Below, one piece after another: positions 36,267-45,717 of a stretch of DNA of 64,000 bases. The translations under genes were made by a program, and so were the position numbers. The stretch covers positions 217,943 through 281,942 of the forward strand of contig NZ_PPTF01000068.1 in assembly GCF_002902845.1 (NCBI RefSeq). The letters run 5' to 3'. Source of the DNA: Chromobacterium sinusclupearum (GTDB lineage Bacteria > Pseudomonadota > Gammaproteobacteria > Burkholderiales > Chromobacteriaceae). The notes under the pieces are model-generated. The model did no database searches. It was not told the DNA's origin and saw only the letters and a program-made list of their open reading frames with translations. Each line of letters begins with the position of its first letter. Position 1 is the first letter of the stretch.

Positions 36267-36848
36267 TCAAGAAAGTTTGGACAATTGTTTTTGGCCCCAG
36301 GCCACCACGTCCGGCAATACCTTGGGCCAGTTGTTCAAGCGGTGGTCGTCGCCGTTGAATACGGTTTGTCGGCTGCCGCTGTAATGTCGCGCGGCTTCGC
36401 GCCAATCCAGCACTTCGTCGCGGCTGCCCAGCAGCAGCCAGTAGCGTCCCGCCGTCGGTTTATCCGTTTTTTGCGCCTGCAGCGCCGCCAGATCGGCGTC
36501 GCCCAGGGTATAGACCTCGCCGGTATACGGATTGGTCTGTTCCCCGGCGAAGCGCGCCAGGTCGCGGTCGGGCTGGATGGCGGGATTGATCAGCGCCGCC
36601 GGCCGGGCGTGGCGCTCGGCCAGATAGCTGGCGTAGAAGCCGCCCAGCGAGCTGCCTATCAGCAAGGTGTCGGCCGGCAGCGACAGCAGCAGCGTTTCCG
36701 CCTGGCGGATGGCTTCGGCCGGATGCGGCGACAGTTTGGGGCAGTGCAATTCGATATCCGGCGCATGCAGGTTTAGCCAGGCGGCGGTTTCGCCGGCTTT
36801 CAGCGATTTGGGGCTGGAGTTGAAACCATGAAGATAGACGATGTGCAT
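36267..36848 (-). CDS. YqiA-type esterase (alpha/beta hydrolase)
   Basis: A 193-residue alpha/beta hydrolase of the YqiA/UPF0227 family. It opens MHIVYLHGFNSSPKSLKA, has the nucleophile elbow GSSLGGFYASYLAERH (serine in GSSLGG), an acid in GSRDEVLDW, and the catalytic histidine in GDDHRLNNW. Members hydrolyse short acyl esters and thioesters, in E. coli linked to phosphate-regulated context. It is probably monocistronic here. Confidence 0.88.
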   Translation of the reverse strand: MHIVYLHGFNSSPKSLKAGETAAWLNLHAPDIELHCPKLSPHPAEAIRQAETLLLSLPADTLLIGSSLGGFYASYLAERHARPAALINPAIQPDRDLARFAGEQTNPYTGEVYTLGDADLAALQAQKTDKPTAGRYWLLLGSRDEVLDWREAARHYSGSRQTVFNGDDHRLNNWPKVLPDVVAWGQKQLSKLS

Positions 36849-37038
36849 GACGGCATCCAGAGTAACGATGAGCCCATGGTACGCCGCGTGTCATCGATTG
36901 TCAGTGCCGGGTAAACCCGATGGCCGATGTTGTTAATATCGAGTAAAAACTCCTTTCCAATGGTTTCCAGCCATTGTCATGGCATCCCGCAAGATGCTGA
37001 AATATGCGCCAAATATACAAGCACGAGGAGAGAACATC

Positions 37039-37446
37039 ATGAATCATCTGCCTGCCGGCGGCCCCACCGCCACCCCGCATTCGCTGGAAACCCTGATCAT
37101 CGCTTGCGGCTATCTGCAGCACAGCGCCTTGCTGTTCGCCGAGGACATCGATGCCGACAAGGCGCTGATCCGTTCCGGTTTTTGTCCGCTGCATCAGGTG
37201 CAGCTGGATGCCCAGGGCGGCATGCGGGTGTTCGCTGAAGTGCACGAGGAGGTGAACGCCTTGCTGCGCGACAGCCATACCTTGCGTTTCGCTCTGCACG
37301 AGATGCTGATGCAGTTTGGTCCGAGCGTATGCAATGATGCGCTGGCGCGCATCGTGTTGCAGGGCGTCAACTCATTGGCGGATTGGCAGCAGGCCTGCCG
37401 TTCGCTGGCCGATCTGGGCCGCGGCCCGGTGCGGGTGGCGGCCTGA
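37039..37446 (+). CDS. Hypothetical protein, 135 residues
   Basis: GAGGAG lies directly upstream of the chosen ATG, which supports translation. The protein is acidic, mostly helical by composition and not membrane-bound, with SLETLIIACGYLQHSALLFAE-type hydrophobic helix near the N-terminus and five cysteines or fewer. I do not recognise a family and the neighbours give no hint. Confidence 0.65.
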   Translation: MNHLPAGGPTATPHSLETLIIACGYLQHSALLFAEDIDADKALIRSGFCPLHQVQLDAQGGMRVFAEVHEEVNALLRDSHTLRFALHEMLMQFGPSVCNDALARIVLQGVNSLADWQQACRSLADLGRGPVRVAA

Positions 37447-37511
37447 AGCCGATCGCGCCGTCGGTGCAGGCTGACGGCGCGTAGCGCGCCCCATCAATAA
37501 AATAGCTTGCA

Positions 37512-37533
37512 ATTAAATTGTGTGCTATTTAAT
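37512..37533. promoter_or_regulatory. OhrR operator upstream of ohrR
   Basis: ATTAAATTGT-GT-GCTATTTAAT, 8 of 10 arm positions symmetric, ten bases before the ohrR start. It matches the TACAATT/AATTGTA-like AT-rich palindromes bound by OhrR and is a near copy of the ohr site. Confidence 0.8.
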
Positions 37534-37541
37534 ATGCAGCC

Positions 37542-37997
37542 ATGGAAACCAAAGATTGCTGTCCCCCGGGGGACGAGTTGCTGCGTTTGGATCAGCAGCT
37601 GTGTTTTGCGCTGTATTCCGCCTCGCTGGCGATGAACAAAGTGTACCGCGATAGCCTGAAACCGTTGGGCATCACGTATCCGCAATATCTGGTATTGCTG
37701 GTGTTGTGGGAACAGGATCAGCGTTCGGTGTCGGACATCGGCGACAAGCTCTATCTGGATTCGGCGACCCTGACGCCGTTGTTGAAGCGGATGGAGGCGG
37801 CTGGCTGGCTGGAGCGGCAACGACTGGCCAGCGACGAACGCGTGGTGATGGTCCGCTTGAGCGAAGCCGGCAAAGCGCTGCGAGCGCAGGCCGAGCAGAT
37901 TCCGCTGCAATTGGCATGCCGCAGCGGACTGCAATTGGATGAGATCGCGCATTTGCGTCAGGCCTTGTGCGGCTTGCGCGATCAGTTGCTGCAGTAA
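37542..37997 (+). CDS. ohrR: Organic hydroperoxide-sensing MarR-type regulator
   Basis: A 151-residue MarR protein that represses ohr until its reactive cysteine is oxidised. That cysteine is C21 in [15 protein letters not shown], the conserved N-terminal site. The winged helix follows ([34 protein letters not shown]). Two more cysteines (C6, C7) lie at the start, and CRSGLQL and CGLRDQ further on, so it may be of the 2-Cys type. It is divergent from nothing: ohr lies downstream on the same strand with its own operator. Confidence 0.93.
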   Translation: METKDCCPPGDELLRLDQQLCFALYSASLAMNKVYRDSLKPLGITYPQYLVLLVLWEQDQRSVSDIGDKLYLDSATLTPLLKRMEAAGWLERQRLASDERVVMVRLSEAGKALRAQAEQIPLQLACRSGLQLDEIAHLRQALCGLRDQLLQ

Positions 37998-38016
37998 ACC
38001 CGTCAGGGTTTTGATA

Positions 38017-38038
38017 ATTAAATAGTGTACTATTTAAT
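38017..38038. promoter_or_regulatory. OhrR operator upstream of ohr
   Basis: Perfect palindrome ATTAAATAGT-GT-ACTATTTAAT, 46 bases before the ohr start. Almost the same sequence precedes ohrR, so both genes should respond to organic hydroperoxides. Confidence 0.88.
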
Positions 38039-38083
38039 AGTGAATATTTTAGCCGGAACGGCGATAGCCATAGGAGCAGTCTC

Positions 38084-38512
38084 ATGAATCTTCTGCAAAA
38101 AGTGCTGTACACCGCTGAAGCCACCGCCACGGGCGGCCGCGATGGCCGGGCCGAATCGAACGACGGCGCGCTGCAAGTGAAGCTGAGCACGCCGCGCGAA
38201 CTAGGCGGGGCTGGCGGCGACGGCACCAATCCCGAGCAATTGTTTGCGGCCGGTTATTCCGCCTGCTTCATCGGCGCGCTGAAGGTAGCGGCGCAACAGG
38301 CAGGCGTGCGCCTGCCGGCGGAGGTGTCGGTGACCGGCAAGGTATCGATCGGACCCATTGCCCATGGCTTCGGCATCGCCGCCAAGCTGGCGGTGTCGCT
38401 GCCCGGCATCGAGCGCGAGGTTGGGGAGAAATTGATCGAGGCTGCGCATGGCATCTGCCCGTATTCCAACGCCACGCGCGGCAATATCGAAGTCGAGCTG
38501 ACCCTGGTGTAA
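38084..38512 (+). CDS. ohr: Organic hydroperoxide resistance peroxidase
   Basis: Ohr is a dithiol peroxidase of 142 residues that reduces fatty acid and other organic hydroperoxides with lipoylated proteins as donor. Both catalytic cysteines are present, in [12 protein letters not shown] and in [13 protein letters not shown]. The [19 protein letters not shown] segment is diagnostic. An AT-rich palindrome recognised by OhrR lies upstream. Confidence 0.96.
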   Translation: MNLLQKVLYTAEATATGGRDGRAESNDGALQVKLSTPRELGGAGGDGTNPEQLFAAGYSACFIGALKVAAQQAGVRLPAEVSVTGKVSIGPIAHGFGIAAKLAVSLPGIEREVGEKLIEAAHGICPYSNATRGNIEVELTLV

Positions 38513-38537
38513 GCGCGTTCGCGTCCATCCAAACCAA

Positions 38538-38567
38538 GACGCCGCCCGGCATGCCGGGCGGCGTCTT
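38538..38567. terminator. Bidirectional terminator between ohr and the GGDEF gene
   Basis: GACGCCGCCCGGC/GCCGGGCGGCGTC perfect palindrome with AA before and TT after, in the gap between convergent genes. Confidence 0.85.
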
Positions 38568-38579
38568 ATTGTGCGGCGA

Positions 38580-40097
38580 TCACTCTATGGTTTCGGATTC
38601 GCGGCTCAAGGATTGTTTGTTGCCGTACATCTTGCGGTCGGCCACCGCCAGCAATTCGTCAATCAGCAGGCCGTCTTCCGGGTAGTAAGCGGTACCGATG
38701 CTGACGCCGACCAGGACGCGATGCTGCTCAACCTGATAGGGAAGCTGGATGGACTGTTTCAGCCGAGTGGTCACCTTGTCGGCCTCGCGGTTGGATTCGA
38801 CGTCTTCCATGAGGATCACGAACTCGTCGCCGCCGATGCGGGCGACGGTATCCTCATCGCGCACCACGTCCTGGATGCGGGCTGCGATCAATTGCAAAAT
38901 CCGGTCGCCTACCACATGGCCGAAGGTGTCGTTGACTGGTTTGAAACGGTCCAAGTCGAGAAACAGCAGCGCCAGCCGCTTGCCGTTGCGGTCGACGCGG
39001 CTGATGGCGTGCTGCAGTCGGTCGTAGAACAAATTGCGGTTGGCCAGGCCCGTCAGCCGGTCGTGATTGGCCAGATGGAACAGCTGGCTTTCCCGCTGGC
39101 GCCGCAAATTGCTGCTGCGGACAAAGCTGTAACTGGCCAAGGCTAACCCTGCGGCGAGCAGCAGGCTCAACAGCAGCCAGACCGACCATTCAAACAGGCC
39201 GATTTGCGCCCAGCCCTGCTGCCAGCGCAAGGTGAGGCGCAGCGGCTGATTGCCGCCGCCCAGCATCTGAGTGGCCTCCAGGCGCGGGAACAGCAGTTGC
39301 TCCAGCTGGCTGGACCCGGCGCTGCCCAGCCGCAGCGCGTGGCCATCTGGCGGTTGCGGCGGATCATCGCGATGGCGGATGCTGAGCTCCATGCCGGTGG
39401 GCAGAGACAAGTCGGCGGGCAGCAGAGAATCGGCGCGGATGAACAGCATGGCGAAATGCTTGGGTTGCAGATCGAGCATCCTGGGGGACTGTTGAGTGTC
39501 GATGTCCCGCAGCAGCGCGTAGCCGGTTTCGCCTTGCGGGAGAGTCAATTGGCGCGACAACGTGGTGCGGCCGCTGTTCAGGCTCTCTTGCAAGGCGTCG
39601 CGCAATTGCGGCTGTTGCCAGGCGTCGCGGCCTATCAGCTGTAGATTCGTTTGCGACTGCGGTTCGGCAAACATCAGCGGAAAGTATTCATCTTGTCCGG
39701 CGGGCGGTGTCGCGTCGCTGGAGAAGCCGCGCAGGCGATAGCCTTTGCCATACTCGTGTTGCAGTTTCTGTTTGAAATCAGCCAGTTGAACGGCTGGGAT
39801 GCGCTCAATGTGAGCCAGTGCGGAGATCTGAGGGTAGCGCCGCAGCAGCTGCAGGACAAATGGATGTTTTTGCCGAGTTTCGCTGCGATGGTCCAGCGCG
39901 CTGAAGGTGGCATAGCTGTCGAGCACGGTCTCGTTGGTCAGCAGGCGCTGTTTCAATTGCTCGGTCAACTGCTGCATCTGGTTGTTGAATTGCTGCTCCG
40001 CGCCCAACAGCGAGCGGCTGGCGATGGACAGCGCGGCCAGTGCGCTGAGCATCAGCCAAAGAGCTATGCATACAACATAAACCAGTCTTGCTTGCAT
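38580..40097 (-). CDS. CHASE-type membrane diguanylate cyclase
   Basis: The 505-residue protein has an N-terminal membrane segment, a large extracytoplasmic sensor (about residues 30-300) that resembles CHASE domains, a second membrane segment near 310-330, and a GGDEF domain from about 345. The catalytic loop is ARIGGDEF, the metal and substrate region reads LDLDRFKPVNDTFGH, and an RDED inhibitory site lies five residues before it. c-di-GMP synthesis is expected, with ligand control from outside. It appears monocistronic. Confidence 0.92.
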   Translation of the reverse strand: MQARLVYVVCIALWLMLSALAALSIASRSLLGAEQQFNNQMQQLTEQLKQRLLTNETVLDSYATFSALDHRSETRQKHPFVLQLLRRYPQISALAHIERIPAVQLADFKQKLQHEYGKGYRLRGFSSDATPPAGQDEYFPLMFAEPQSQTNLQLIGRDAWQQPQLRDALQESLNSGRTTLSRQLTLPQGETGYALLRDIDTQQSPRMLDLQPKHFAMLFIRADSLLPADLSLPTGMELSIRHRDDPPQPPDGHALRLGSAGSSQLEQLLFPRLEATQMLGGGNQPLRLTLRWQQGWAQIGLFEWSVWLLLSLLLAAGLALASYSFVRSSNLRRQRESQLFHLANHDRLTGLANRNLFYDRLQHAISRVDRNGKRLALLFLDLDRFKPVNDTFGHVVGDRILQLIAARIQDVVRDEDTVARIGGDEFVILMEDVESNREADKVTTRLKQSIQLPYQVEQHRVLVGVSIGTAYYPEDGLLIDELLAVADRKMYGNKQSLSRESETIE

Positions 40098-40184
40098 GTT
40101 AAAACCATCGACATAAATTCGGCAATGACTGATTCTATAAGAATGGGGGGTTATTTTTTAGCAATAAATCGGAGAAACAGCGAA

Positions 40185-40922
40185 TTAAGTAATAGTACGT
40201 AACGCATGGCGAGAGGCCAGCGCGGACTTGATCGCGGGGATTTGGCGGCGGCTGACCGACAGCGGCTGAGCGATGTCGCGCAGCTTGATTTGCCATTGAT
40301 CGACGGCGGTTTGATTCAGCTCCTGAACCGTGTCCCGCATGACCAGGCAGCTGCGGTGGATGCGCAGCACGGCGTCGCCCAGGCGCTGCTCCAGCGCCAC
40401 CAGCGCCTCGTCCAACAGGTATTCCGCGCTGCGGGTGACCAAGGTGACGTATTTCAACTCGGCCTTCAGATAGCGAACCTCGCTGAACGGCACGTTCAGC
40501 AGCCGGCCGCGCTGACGCACCACGAAGCAGGGCGGCGCGTCAGGATTGCCGCAGCGCGCCTCGGCGCGGCGCAGACCTTCGGCCAGCCGCTCGCGGCGCA
40601 CCGGCTTCAGCAGGTAATCGGCGGCGTTAAGTTCAAACGCCTCCACCGCGTAATGGTCATGAGCGGTGCTGAAGATCAACTGCGGCGGCAACGGTTGCTG
40701 CCGCAGATGGCGCGCCAGGGCCATGCCGTCGCGGCCGGGCATGCCGATATCGAGCAGCACGACGTCGACCGGGTGGCGCGCCAGCCAGTCCTGGGCGGAC
40801 TGGCTGTCTGCCTGACAGTGCACCTGCGTCACGCCCAGATCGCCGAGCAGCTGGCGCAGCCGCTCGCGCGCCAGCATTTCGTCGTCCACCACCAGGACGC
40901 GCAGACGGCTCAAATCACCCAT
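40185..40922 (-). CDS. LytTR-family response regulator
   Basis: A 245-residue regulator with a receiver domain (RVLVVDDEMLARERLRQLLG; phosphoacceptor in DVVLLDIGMPGRDG) and a C-terminal LytTR DNA-binding domain (SEVRYLKAELKYVTL, RIHRSCLVMRDTVQELNQ). This AlgR/LytR type usually pairs with a membrane histidine kinase, which is not encoded here. Its start overlaps the end of the preceding REC-TPR gene by 13 bases, so the two regulators are translated together. Confidence 0.92.
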   Translation of the reverse strand: MGDLSRLRVLVVDDEMLARERLRQLLGDLGVTQVHCQADSQSAQDWLARHPVDVVLLDIGMPGRDGMALARHLRQQPLPPQLIFSTAHDHYAVEAFELNAADYLLKPVRRERLAEGLRRAEARCGNPDAPPCFVVRQRGRLLNVPFSEVRYLKAELKYVTLVTRSAEYLLDEALVALEQRLGDAVLRIHRSCLVMRDTVQELNQTAVDQWQIKLRDIAQPLSVSRRQIPAIKSALASRHALRTIT

Positions 40923-42619
40923 TGCGGCTTGTCCATCTTGCTGACCAGCAGCCGCCACGACTGCAGGATCTTCTGGAATTTGTTGTTGGTCGGCGCCAGA
41001 TCGCGCACCTTGCCCAGCAGCTCGTAGGCGCGGCGCATATGGCTTTCGTGCCAGCCGCTCTGGCTGACATAAGCCATCACGGAGTTGATCAAGTTCAGCA
41101 TGATCTGCACATTCTGCGGCAACTCTTCCAAGGCCTTGATGAAGTGTTCGATCGCCGCTTCGTATTGGCCCGATTGGGCCAGCAACACCGCCTGGTTGTT
41201 CAGCTCGGACACCGATTTGACGTTGCTGGAGATCAATTGGCGGCCAACGGCGCCCAGGCCGATTTCTTCGAACATCTCGCCGAAACGAGTCAGGGCATCC
41301 TCTTCGTCGTGATGATTGCGGATCAGGTATTCCATCACCTCATTGCCGCGGCCTTCCCGGCCTTGCTGGTAGCAGGCGCGTGCGTATTCCATCTGCGCGT
41401 CCTGGTCCAGTTTGGGCAAGAGCTGGCGGAAGCGCTCGTCGGCCGTGTCCAGCAGCTCGCCCGCCTTGCCGTCTTCGCCGTTCTTGGCCTGCAGCCGGCT
41501 GTCTACCACGCCGGCCAGCCATTCCGCCTCCTCGTTGTAACGGTAGTCGTGGCGCAGATTGCCCAGGGTGCGGCTGGCGTTGGCGGTGTCGCCGCGCGCC
41601 AGCTGGATGCGGGCCAAGGTGGCGTAGTGGGTGGGGCTGCGGTGCCAGGTGTATTTGGCGATGTCCAGCGCTTGCTGATAAGCGGTCTCGGCGGTGGCGA
41701 GATCGTTGTTCATCACCGCCGCTTCCGCCAGACGCTGCTGGCGGCTGAACACCACCGGCGAAAGTTCGGCGGCCTGCTGCAAGACATGCTGCGCGCGTTT
41801 CAGATCGCCGTTGCCGCGATACAGCTTGGCCAGCCAGTCATAGGCTTCCATCACCTGGTTGTTGTCGGCCAGCACGGCCTCGAACAGCAGCCTGGCCTCA
41901 TCCAGCGACTTGAGGCCGACCAGCGCCTTGGCCAGACCCATCTTGGCCCAGGTGGTGGGCTTGATGCGCAGCACCTGCATATAAGCGTCGCGCGCGGTGT
42001 CGAAGTCCTGAATCTTCAGCGCCAGCGAGCCTTTCAGGCGCATGAAGTCGAAGGCGAATTCGCCGTTCTCTTCTATCTTGCGGTTGCAGGTGTCGATAGC
42101 GCTCAGGTATTCATGGTGCAGGATGCTTTCGTCCACCAGCCGGAACGCCTCGCGCTTGCGCATCGCCCTCTCCAGCCGCGCCCGCAGCACTTCGCCAGTG
42201 AACGGCTTGAGCAGGTAGTCGTCCGGCACCAGCTCGGCGGCGGAAACCACGCGTTGCGAACGGCGTTCGCCGGTGACGATCATGAAGACGCAGGATTGTT
42301 TCAGCAGATTGCGCGCGCGGATTTCCTCGAACAGATACAGGCCGTCGTAGCCGTTGCCCAGATCGTAGTCGCACAACACCACGTCGAACTCGTACTTGGC
42401 CATCTTGGCCAGCGCGTCGCTGGGCTTGGTGGCGTATTCGACGCTGTTGGCGCCGAAGGACGACAGGGTCATCGCCATCGCCCGCTGCATCTGCGGCAGG
42501 CTGTCTATGATCAGAAACAGCCGTTTGGCGTAGGGATTGTCATAGCTGCGCTGCGCGGCGGGCCGCGCGCGTTGCGCCGGTTCCGTCGCGACGGCCGGGC
42601 TGGAGGGAGAGTCGCTCAT
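40910..42619 (-). CDS. Receiver-domain protein with C-terminal TPR repeats
   Basis: The 569-residue protein has an N-terminal receiver domain (about residues 35-155; KRLFLIIDSLPQMQRAM, VVLCDYDLGNGYDG with the phosphoacceptor, YLLKPFTGEV) and then a tetratricopeptide array of about 400 residues (for example FDTARDAYMQVLRIKPTTWA). It has no DNA-binding or enzymatic domain, so it likely relays a phosphorylation state by protein binding. The next gene is the LytTR regulator. No histidine kinase is adjacent. ATG 42619 has AGGTG upstream. Confidence 0.9.
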   Translation of the reverse strand: MSDSPSSPAVATEPAQRARPAAQRSYDNPYAKRLFLIIDSLPQMQRAMAMTLSSFGANSVEYATKPSDALAKMAKYEFDVVLCDYDLGNGYDGLYLFEEIRARNLLKQSCVFMIVTGERRSQRVVSAAELVPDDYLLKPFTGEVLRARLERAMRKREAFRLVDESILHHEYLSAIDTCNRKIEENGEFAFDFMRLKGSLALKIQDFDTARDAYMQVLRIKPTTWAKMGLAKALVGLKSLDEARLLFEAVLADNNQVMEAYDWLAKLYRGNGDLKRAQHVLQQAAELSPVVFSRQQRLAEAAVMNNDLATAETAYQQALDIAKYTWHRSPTHYATLARIQLARGDTANASRTLGNLRHDYRYNEEAEWLAGVVDSRLQAKNGEDGKAGELLDTADERFRQLLPKLDQDAQMEYARACYQQGREGRGNEVMEYLIRNHHDEEDALTRFGEMFEEIGLGAVGRQLISSNVKSVSELNNQAVLLAQSGQYEAAIEHFIKALEELPQNVQIMLNLINSVMAYVSQSGWHESHMRRAYELLGKVRDLAPTNNKFQKILQSWRLLVSKMDKPQWVI

Positions 42620-42758
42620 CGCACCTGGGTCTGGCATGGTTATGGCTCAGTCGGATTGTTTTTGCGGCGGGCATGCTCCACTTCGGCCCGGTTTGTCGAT
42701 CCGCCGCCCCCTGCTGTTGTCTTGCCGCGGCGCGCCGCGGCTCAGGGGGCAGCGTTTC

Positions 42759-44897
42759 TTAGGCTGGCGTCAGTTTGGCGTAGCGCAAGTCCAGCCACTT
42801 TACTCCATGTTCGGCGAAGTTGATCTGCAAGCGCACATCCTCCCCGTTGCCTTCGGCGTCTATCACCACGCCGATTCCGAACTTGGCGTGGCTGACTGCC
42901 TGGCCGATGGACAGGCCGTAGGCGTTGTCGGCCTGGCGGCGCGGCATGGCGGCGCGCCGCGGCTGCTGCGGCGCAACGGGTGTTTTCACTGTAGCAGACA
43001 GCGAGTGAATCAGTTCGCCTGGAATCTCGTCGATGAAGCGCGACGGGATCGGATAGCGGCTCTGGCCATGCAGCATGCGGCTTTGCGCGCTGGACAGATA
43101 CAGCCGCTTGCGGGCACGGGTGATGGCCACATACATCAGCCGCCGCTCTTCCTGCAGACCCTTGCCGTCCATGATGCTGTTTTCATGCGGGAACAGGCCT
43201 TCTTCCAGTCCGCTGACGAACACCGCGTCGAACTCCAGGCCCTTGGCGGCATGCACCGTCATCAGCTGCAAGGCGTCGCTGCCGGCGTCTGCCTGGTGTT
43301 CGCCGGCCTCCAGGCTGGCGGCGGACAGGAACTCGGTCAGCGCCTGCTCGGGCTGGTCGGGCAGGAAGCTGGCGGCGGCGTTGACCAGTTCGTCCAGGTT
43401 GGCCAGCCGCTCTTCGCCGTCCTTCTTGTCCTGCTCGTACATGTCGCGCAGGCCGCTGCGGTCTATGGCCAGGCTGATGGTTTCGGCCAGGCTGAAGTCG
43501 CGGCTCTGCTCGCGCAGCCGTTCGATCAGCAGCACGAATTCGCCGATCTTGGCGGCGGTGCGTCCGCTGCCGGCGCCGCAGGCGGCTTGCCACAGCGAGA
43601 CGCCCTGCTCGCGGCCTATGGCCTGCAGGTTTTCCACGCTGCGCGCGCCGATGCCGCGCGCCGGCACATTGATCACGCGCAGCAGCGCGTTGTCGTCGTC
43701 CGGGTTGGCGATCAGCCGCAGATAGGCCAGCGCGTGCTTGATTTCCTGGCGCTCGAAGAAGCGCAGGCCGCCGTAGATGCGGTAGGGAATCTGGGCGTTG
43801 ACCAGCACATGCTCCAGCAAACGCGATTGGGCGTTGGAGCGATACAGCACGGCCATGTCGGACAGGGCCAGGCCTTCGCGGTGCAGGCTTTTCACCTCGT
43901 CGATGATGAATTCGGCCTCGTCGCCGTCGCTGCCGGCCTGGTAGAAGCGGATTTTTTCGCCTTCTCCGGCGTCGGTCCACAGATTCTTGCCCAATCTGCC
44001 GTCGTTCTGTTCGATCAGCGCGTTGGCGGCGTTCAGGATATTGCCCATGGAGCGGTAGTTCTGCTCCAGCCGCACTGGCTCGGCGACGTGGAAATCGGAC
44101 AGCAGGGCGCGCATATTGCCCACCTCGGCGCCGCGGAAGCCGTAGATGCTCTGGTCGTCGTCGCCGACGGCGAACAGCGCGCCGCGCTCGCCGGCCAACA
44201 GCTTCAGCCAGGCGTACTGCAGGCGGTTGGTATCCTGGAACTCGTCCACCAGGATGTGGCTGAAGCGGCTGCTGTAGTGCGAGCGCAGCGCTTCGTTGCG
44301 CGACAGCAACTCGTAGCTTCTGAGCAGCAGCTCGGCGAAATCCACCACGCCTTCGCGGCGGCATTGCGCGTCGTAGGCGGCGTACAGCTCCACCAGCTTG
44401 GCTTCGTACGGGTTCAGCGCCGGCGGCAGGGCCTCGGCGCGCAGTCCGGCTTCCTTGTTGCCGTTGATATAGCTTTGCACCGCGCGCGGCGGATATTTCT
44501 CATCCGACAGCTCCAGGCTTTTCAACAGACGCTTGATCGCGGCTTGCTGGTCGGCGGAGTCGAGGATCTGGAAGGTTTGCGGCAGGCCGGCGTCGCGGTA
44601 GTGGATGCGCAGGAAGCGATTGCACAGGCCGTGGAAGGTGCCTATCCACATATTGCGGACATTGACCGGCACCAGCGCCGACAGCCGGGTCTGCATCTCG
44701 CGCGCGGCCTTGTTGGTGAAAGTGACCGCCAGCACGCCGGCCGGCGAGGTCTGCCCGGTGGACAACAGCCAAGCGATGCGGGTGGTCAGCACCCGCGTCT
44801 TGCCGCTGCCGGCGCCGGCCAGCACCAGCGCGCTCTTGGCGGGCCAGGTGACGGCGCGCAGTTGTTCGGGATTCAGGCCGGCTAACAGATCGCTCAT
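42759..44897 (-). CDS. uvrD: DNA helicase II
   Basis: A 712-residue superfamily 1 helicase used in nucleotide-excision and mismatch repair. Motif I is AGAGSGKTRVLTTRI, motif II DEFQDTNRLQYAWL, motif III GDDDQSIYGFRGAE, and motif VI MYVAITRARKRLYLS. The C-terminal VIDAEGNGEDVRLQINFAEHG is typical of UvrD and not of Rep. The ATG was chosen from family alignment; the frame runs ten codons further. Confidence 0.95.
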   Translation of the reverse strand: MSDLLAGLNPEQLRAVTWPAKSALVLAGAGSGKTRVLTTRIAWLLSTGQTSPAGVLAVTFTNKAAREMQTRLSALVPVNVRNMWIGTFHGLCNRFLRIHYRDAGLPQTFQILDSADQQAAIKRLLKSLELSDEKYPPRAVQSYINGNKEAGLRAEALPPALNPYEAKLVELYAAYDAQCRREGVVDFAELLLRSYELLSRNEALRSHYSSRFSHILVDEFQDTNRLQYAWLKLLAGERGALFAVGDDDQSIYGFRGAEVGNMRALLSDFHVAEPVRLEQNYRSMGNILNAANALIEQNDGRLGKNLWTDAGEGEKIRFYQAGSDGDEAEFIIDEVKSLHREGLALSDMAVLYRSNAQSRLLEHVLVNAQIPYRIYGGLRFFERQEIKHALAYLRLIANPDDDNALLRVINVPARGIGARSVENLQAIGREQGVSLWQAACGAGSGRTAAKIGEFVLLIERLREQSRDFSLAETISLAIDRSGLRDMYEQDKKDGEERLANLDELVNAAASFLPDQPEQALTEFLSAASLEAGEHQADAGSDALQLMTVHAAKGLEFDAVFVSGLEEGLFPHENSIMDGKGLQEERRLMYVAITRARKRLYLSSAQSRMLHGQSRYPIPSRFIDEIPGELIHSLSATVKTPVAPQQPRRAAMPRRQADNAYGLSIGQAVSHAKFGIGVVIDAEGNGEDVRLQINFAEHGVKWLDLRYAKLTPA

Positions 44898-44961
44898 GAC
44901 GGGACGTTTTCGCTGCAAAAACGCCATTTTAGCATGCGTCCCCGTCAGCTCATGGCCGGCG

Positions 44962-45717
44962 TCACTCCTGGGCCTGATAGCGGGTCAGCATCGCCTTCAG
45001 CTTGCCGTTCTTGTGCAGCCGCTCGATGGCGCGGTTCAACTGCTCCAGCTTCAGCGGCGATTGCGGCGACAGCGCGCACATCGTCGAATGCGAGGACACC
45101 ACCAGCGGGTGCAGTCTGAACGCGGCGGCTTCCTGGGCGTGTCCGCGCGCCCACCACGCATAGATGAACTCGGTGACGATGGCGACATCGCTCAACTGTT
45201 TTTCCAGCGATTTGAACAGCAATTCAAAACGCGTCTCGGTTTCACGGCTGCTGCGATTGCTGGTCCACAGGTATTCCAGCTCCGGGTAGTGGTAGCCGTG
45301 CTGGGTGCCGATGCGCTTGCCGGCCAGATCGTCGAACTGGCGAATGGTCGGCAGGCCTTTCAGCGACAATACCCGCTCGGTCAACGGGTAGATTTCCCGG
45401 CTCCAGTTCAAGCGGGCGGAATTGCCGTACCAATCAGGATTGGCGTTGCAGATGATGTCCACCTTGCCGGTTTCTATCGCCGGCTCCACCCGGCGCCGCG
45501 CCAGGATGACGAATTGCGGCTGCATGTTGAGCTCTTCGGCCAATAGTTGGCCGATATCGAGCGACAGTCCGCCTGTCAGTTTGGCGCCATCGGGCGACAG
45601 TACCGCCATGGGCGGCGCGTCGGTATCGGCGACGCCAATGCGCAAGGGGGCGGCCGAGGCGGCGGACGCGATCAGCAGCAGGCAGGAAAACCACCATTTC
45701 TTATTCGTGCTGGCCAT
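44962..45717 (-). CDS. Periplasmic solute-binding protein (SBP_bac_3)
   Basis: A 251-residue exported protein. The signal peptide reads WWFSCLLLIASAASAAPLR; the mature part opens RIGVADTDAPPMAVLSPDGA and contains GGLSLDIGQLLAEELNMQP. DDLAGKRIGTQHGYHYPELE is the hinge region. It is a relative of the protein at 7927-8691 by fold but not close in sequence. No transporter genes are adjacent, so its role could be sensory or accessory. Confidence 0.8.
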   Translation of the reverse strand: MASTNKKWWFSCLLLIASAASAAPLRIGVADTDAPPMAVLSPDGAKLTGGLSLDIGQLLAEELNMQPQFVILARRRVEPAIETGKVDIICNANPDWYGNSARLNWSREIYPLTERVLSLKGLPTIRQFDDLAGKRIGTQHGYHYPELEYLWTSNRSSRETETRFELLFKSLEKQLSDVAIVTEFIYAWWARGHAQEAAAFRLHPLVVSSHSTMCALSPQSPLKLEQLNRAIERLHKNGKLKAMLTRYQAQE

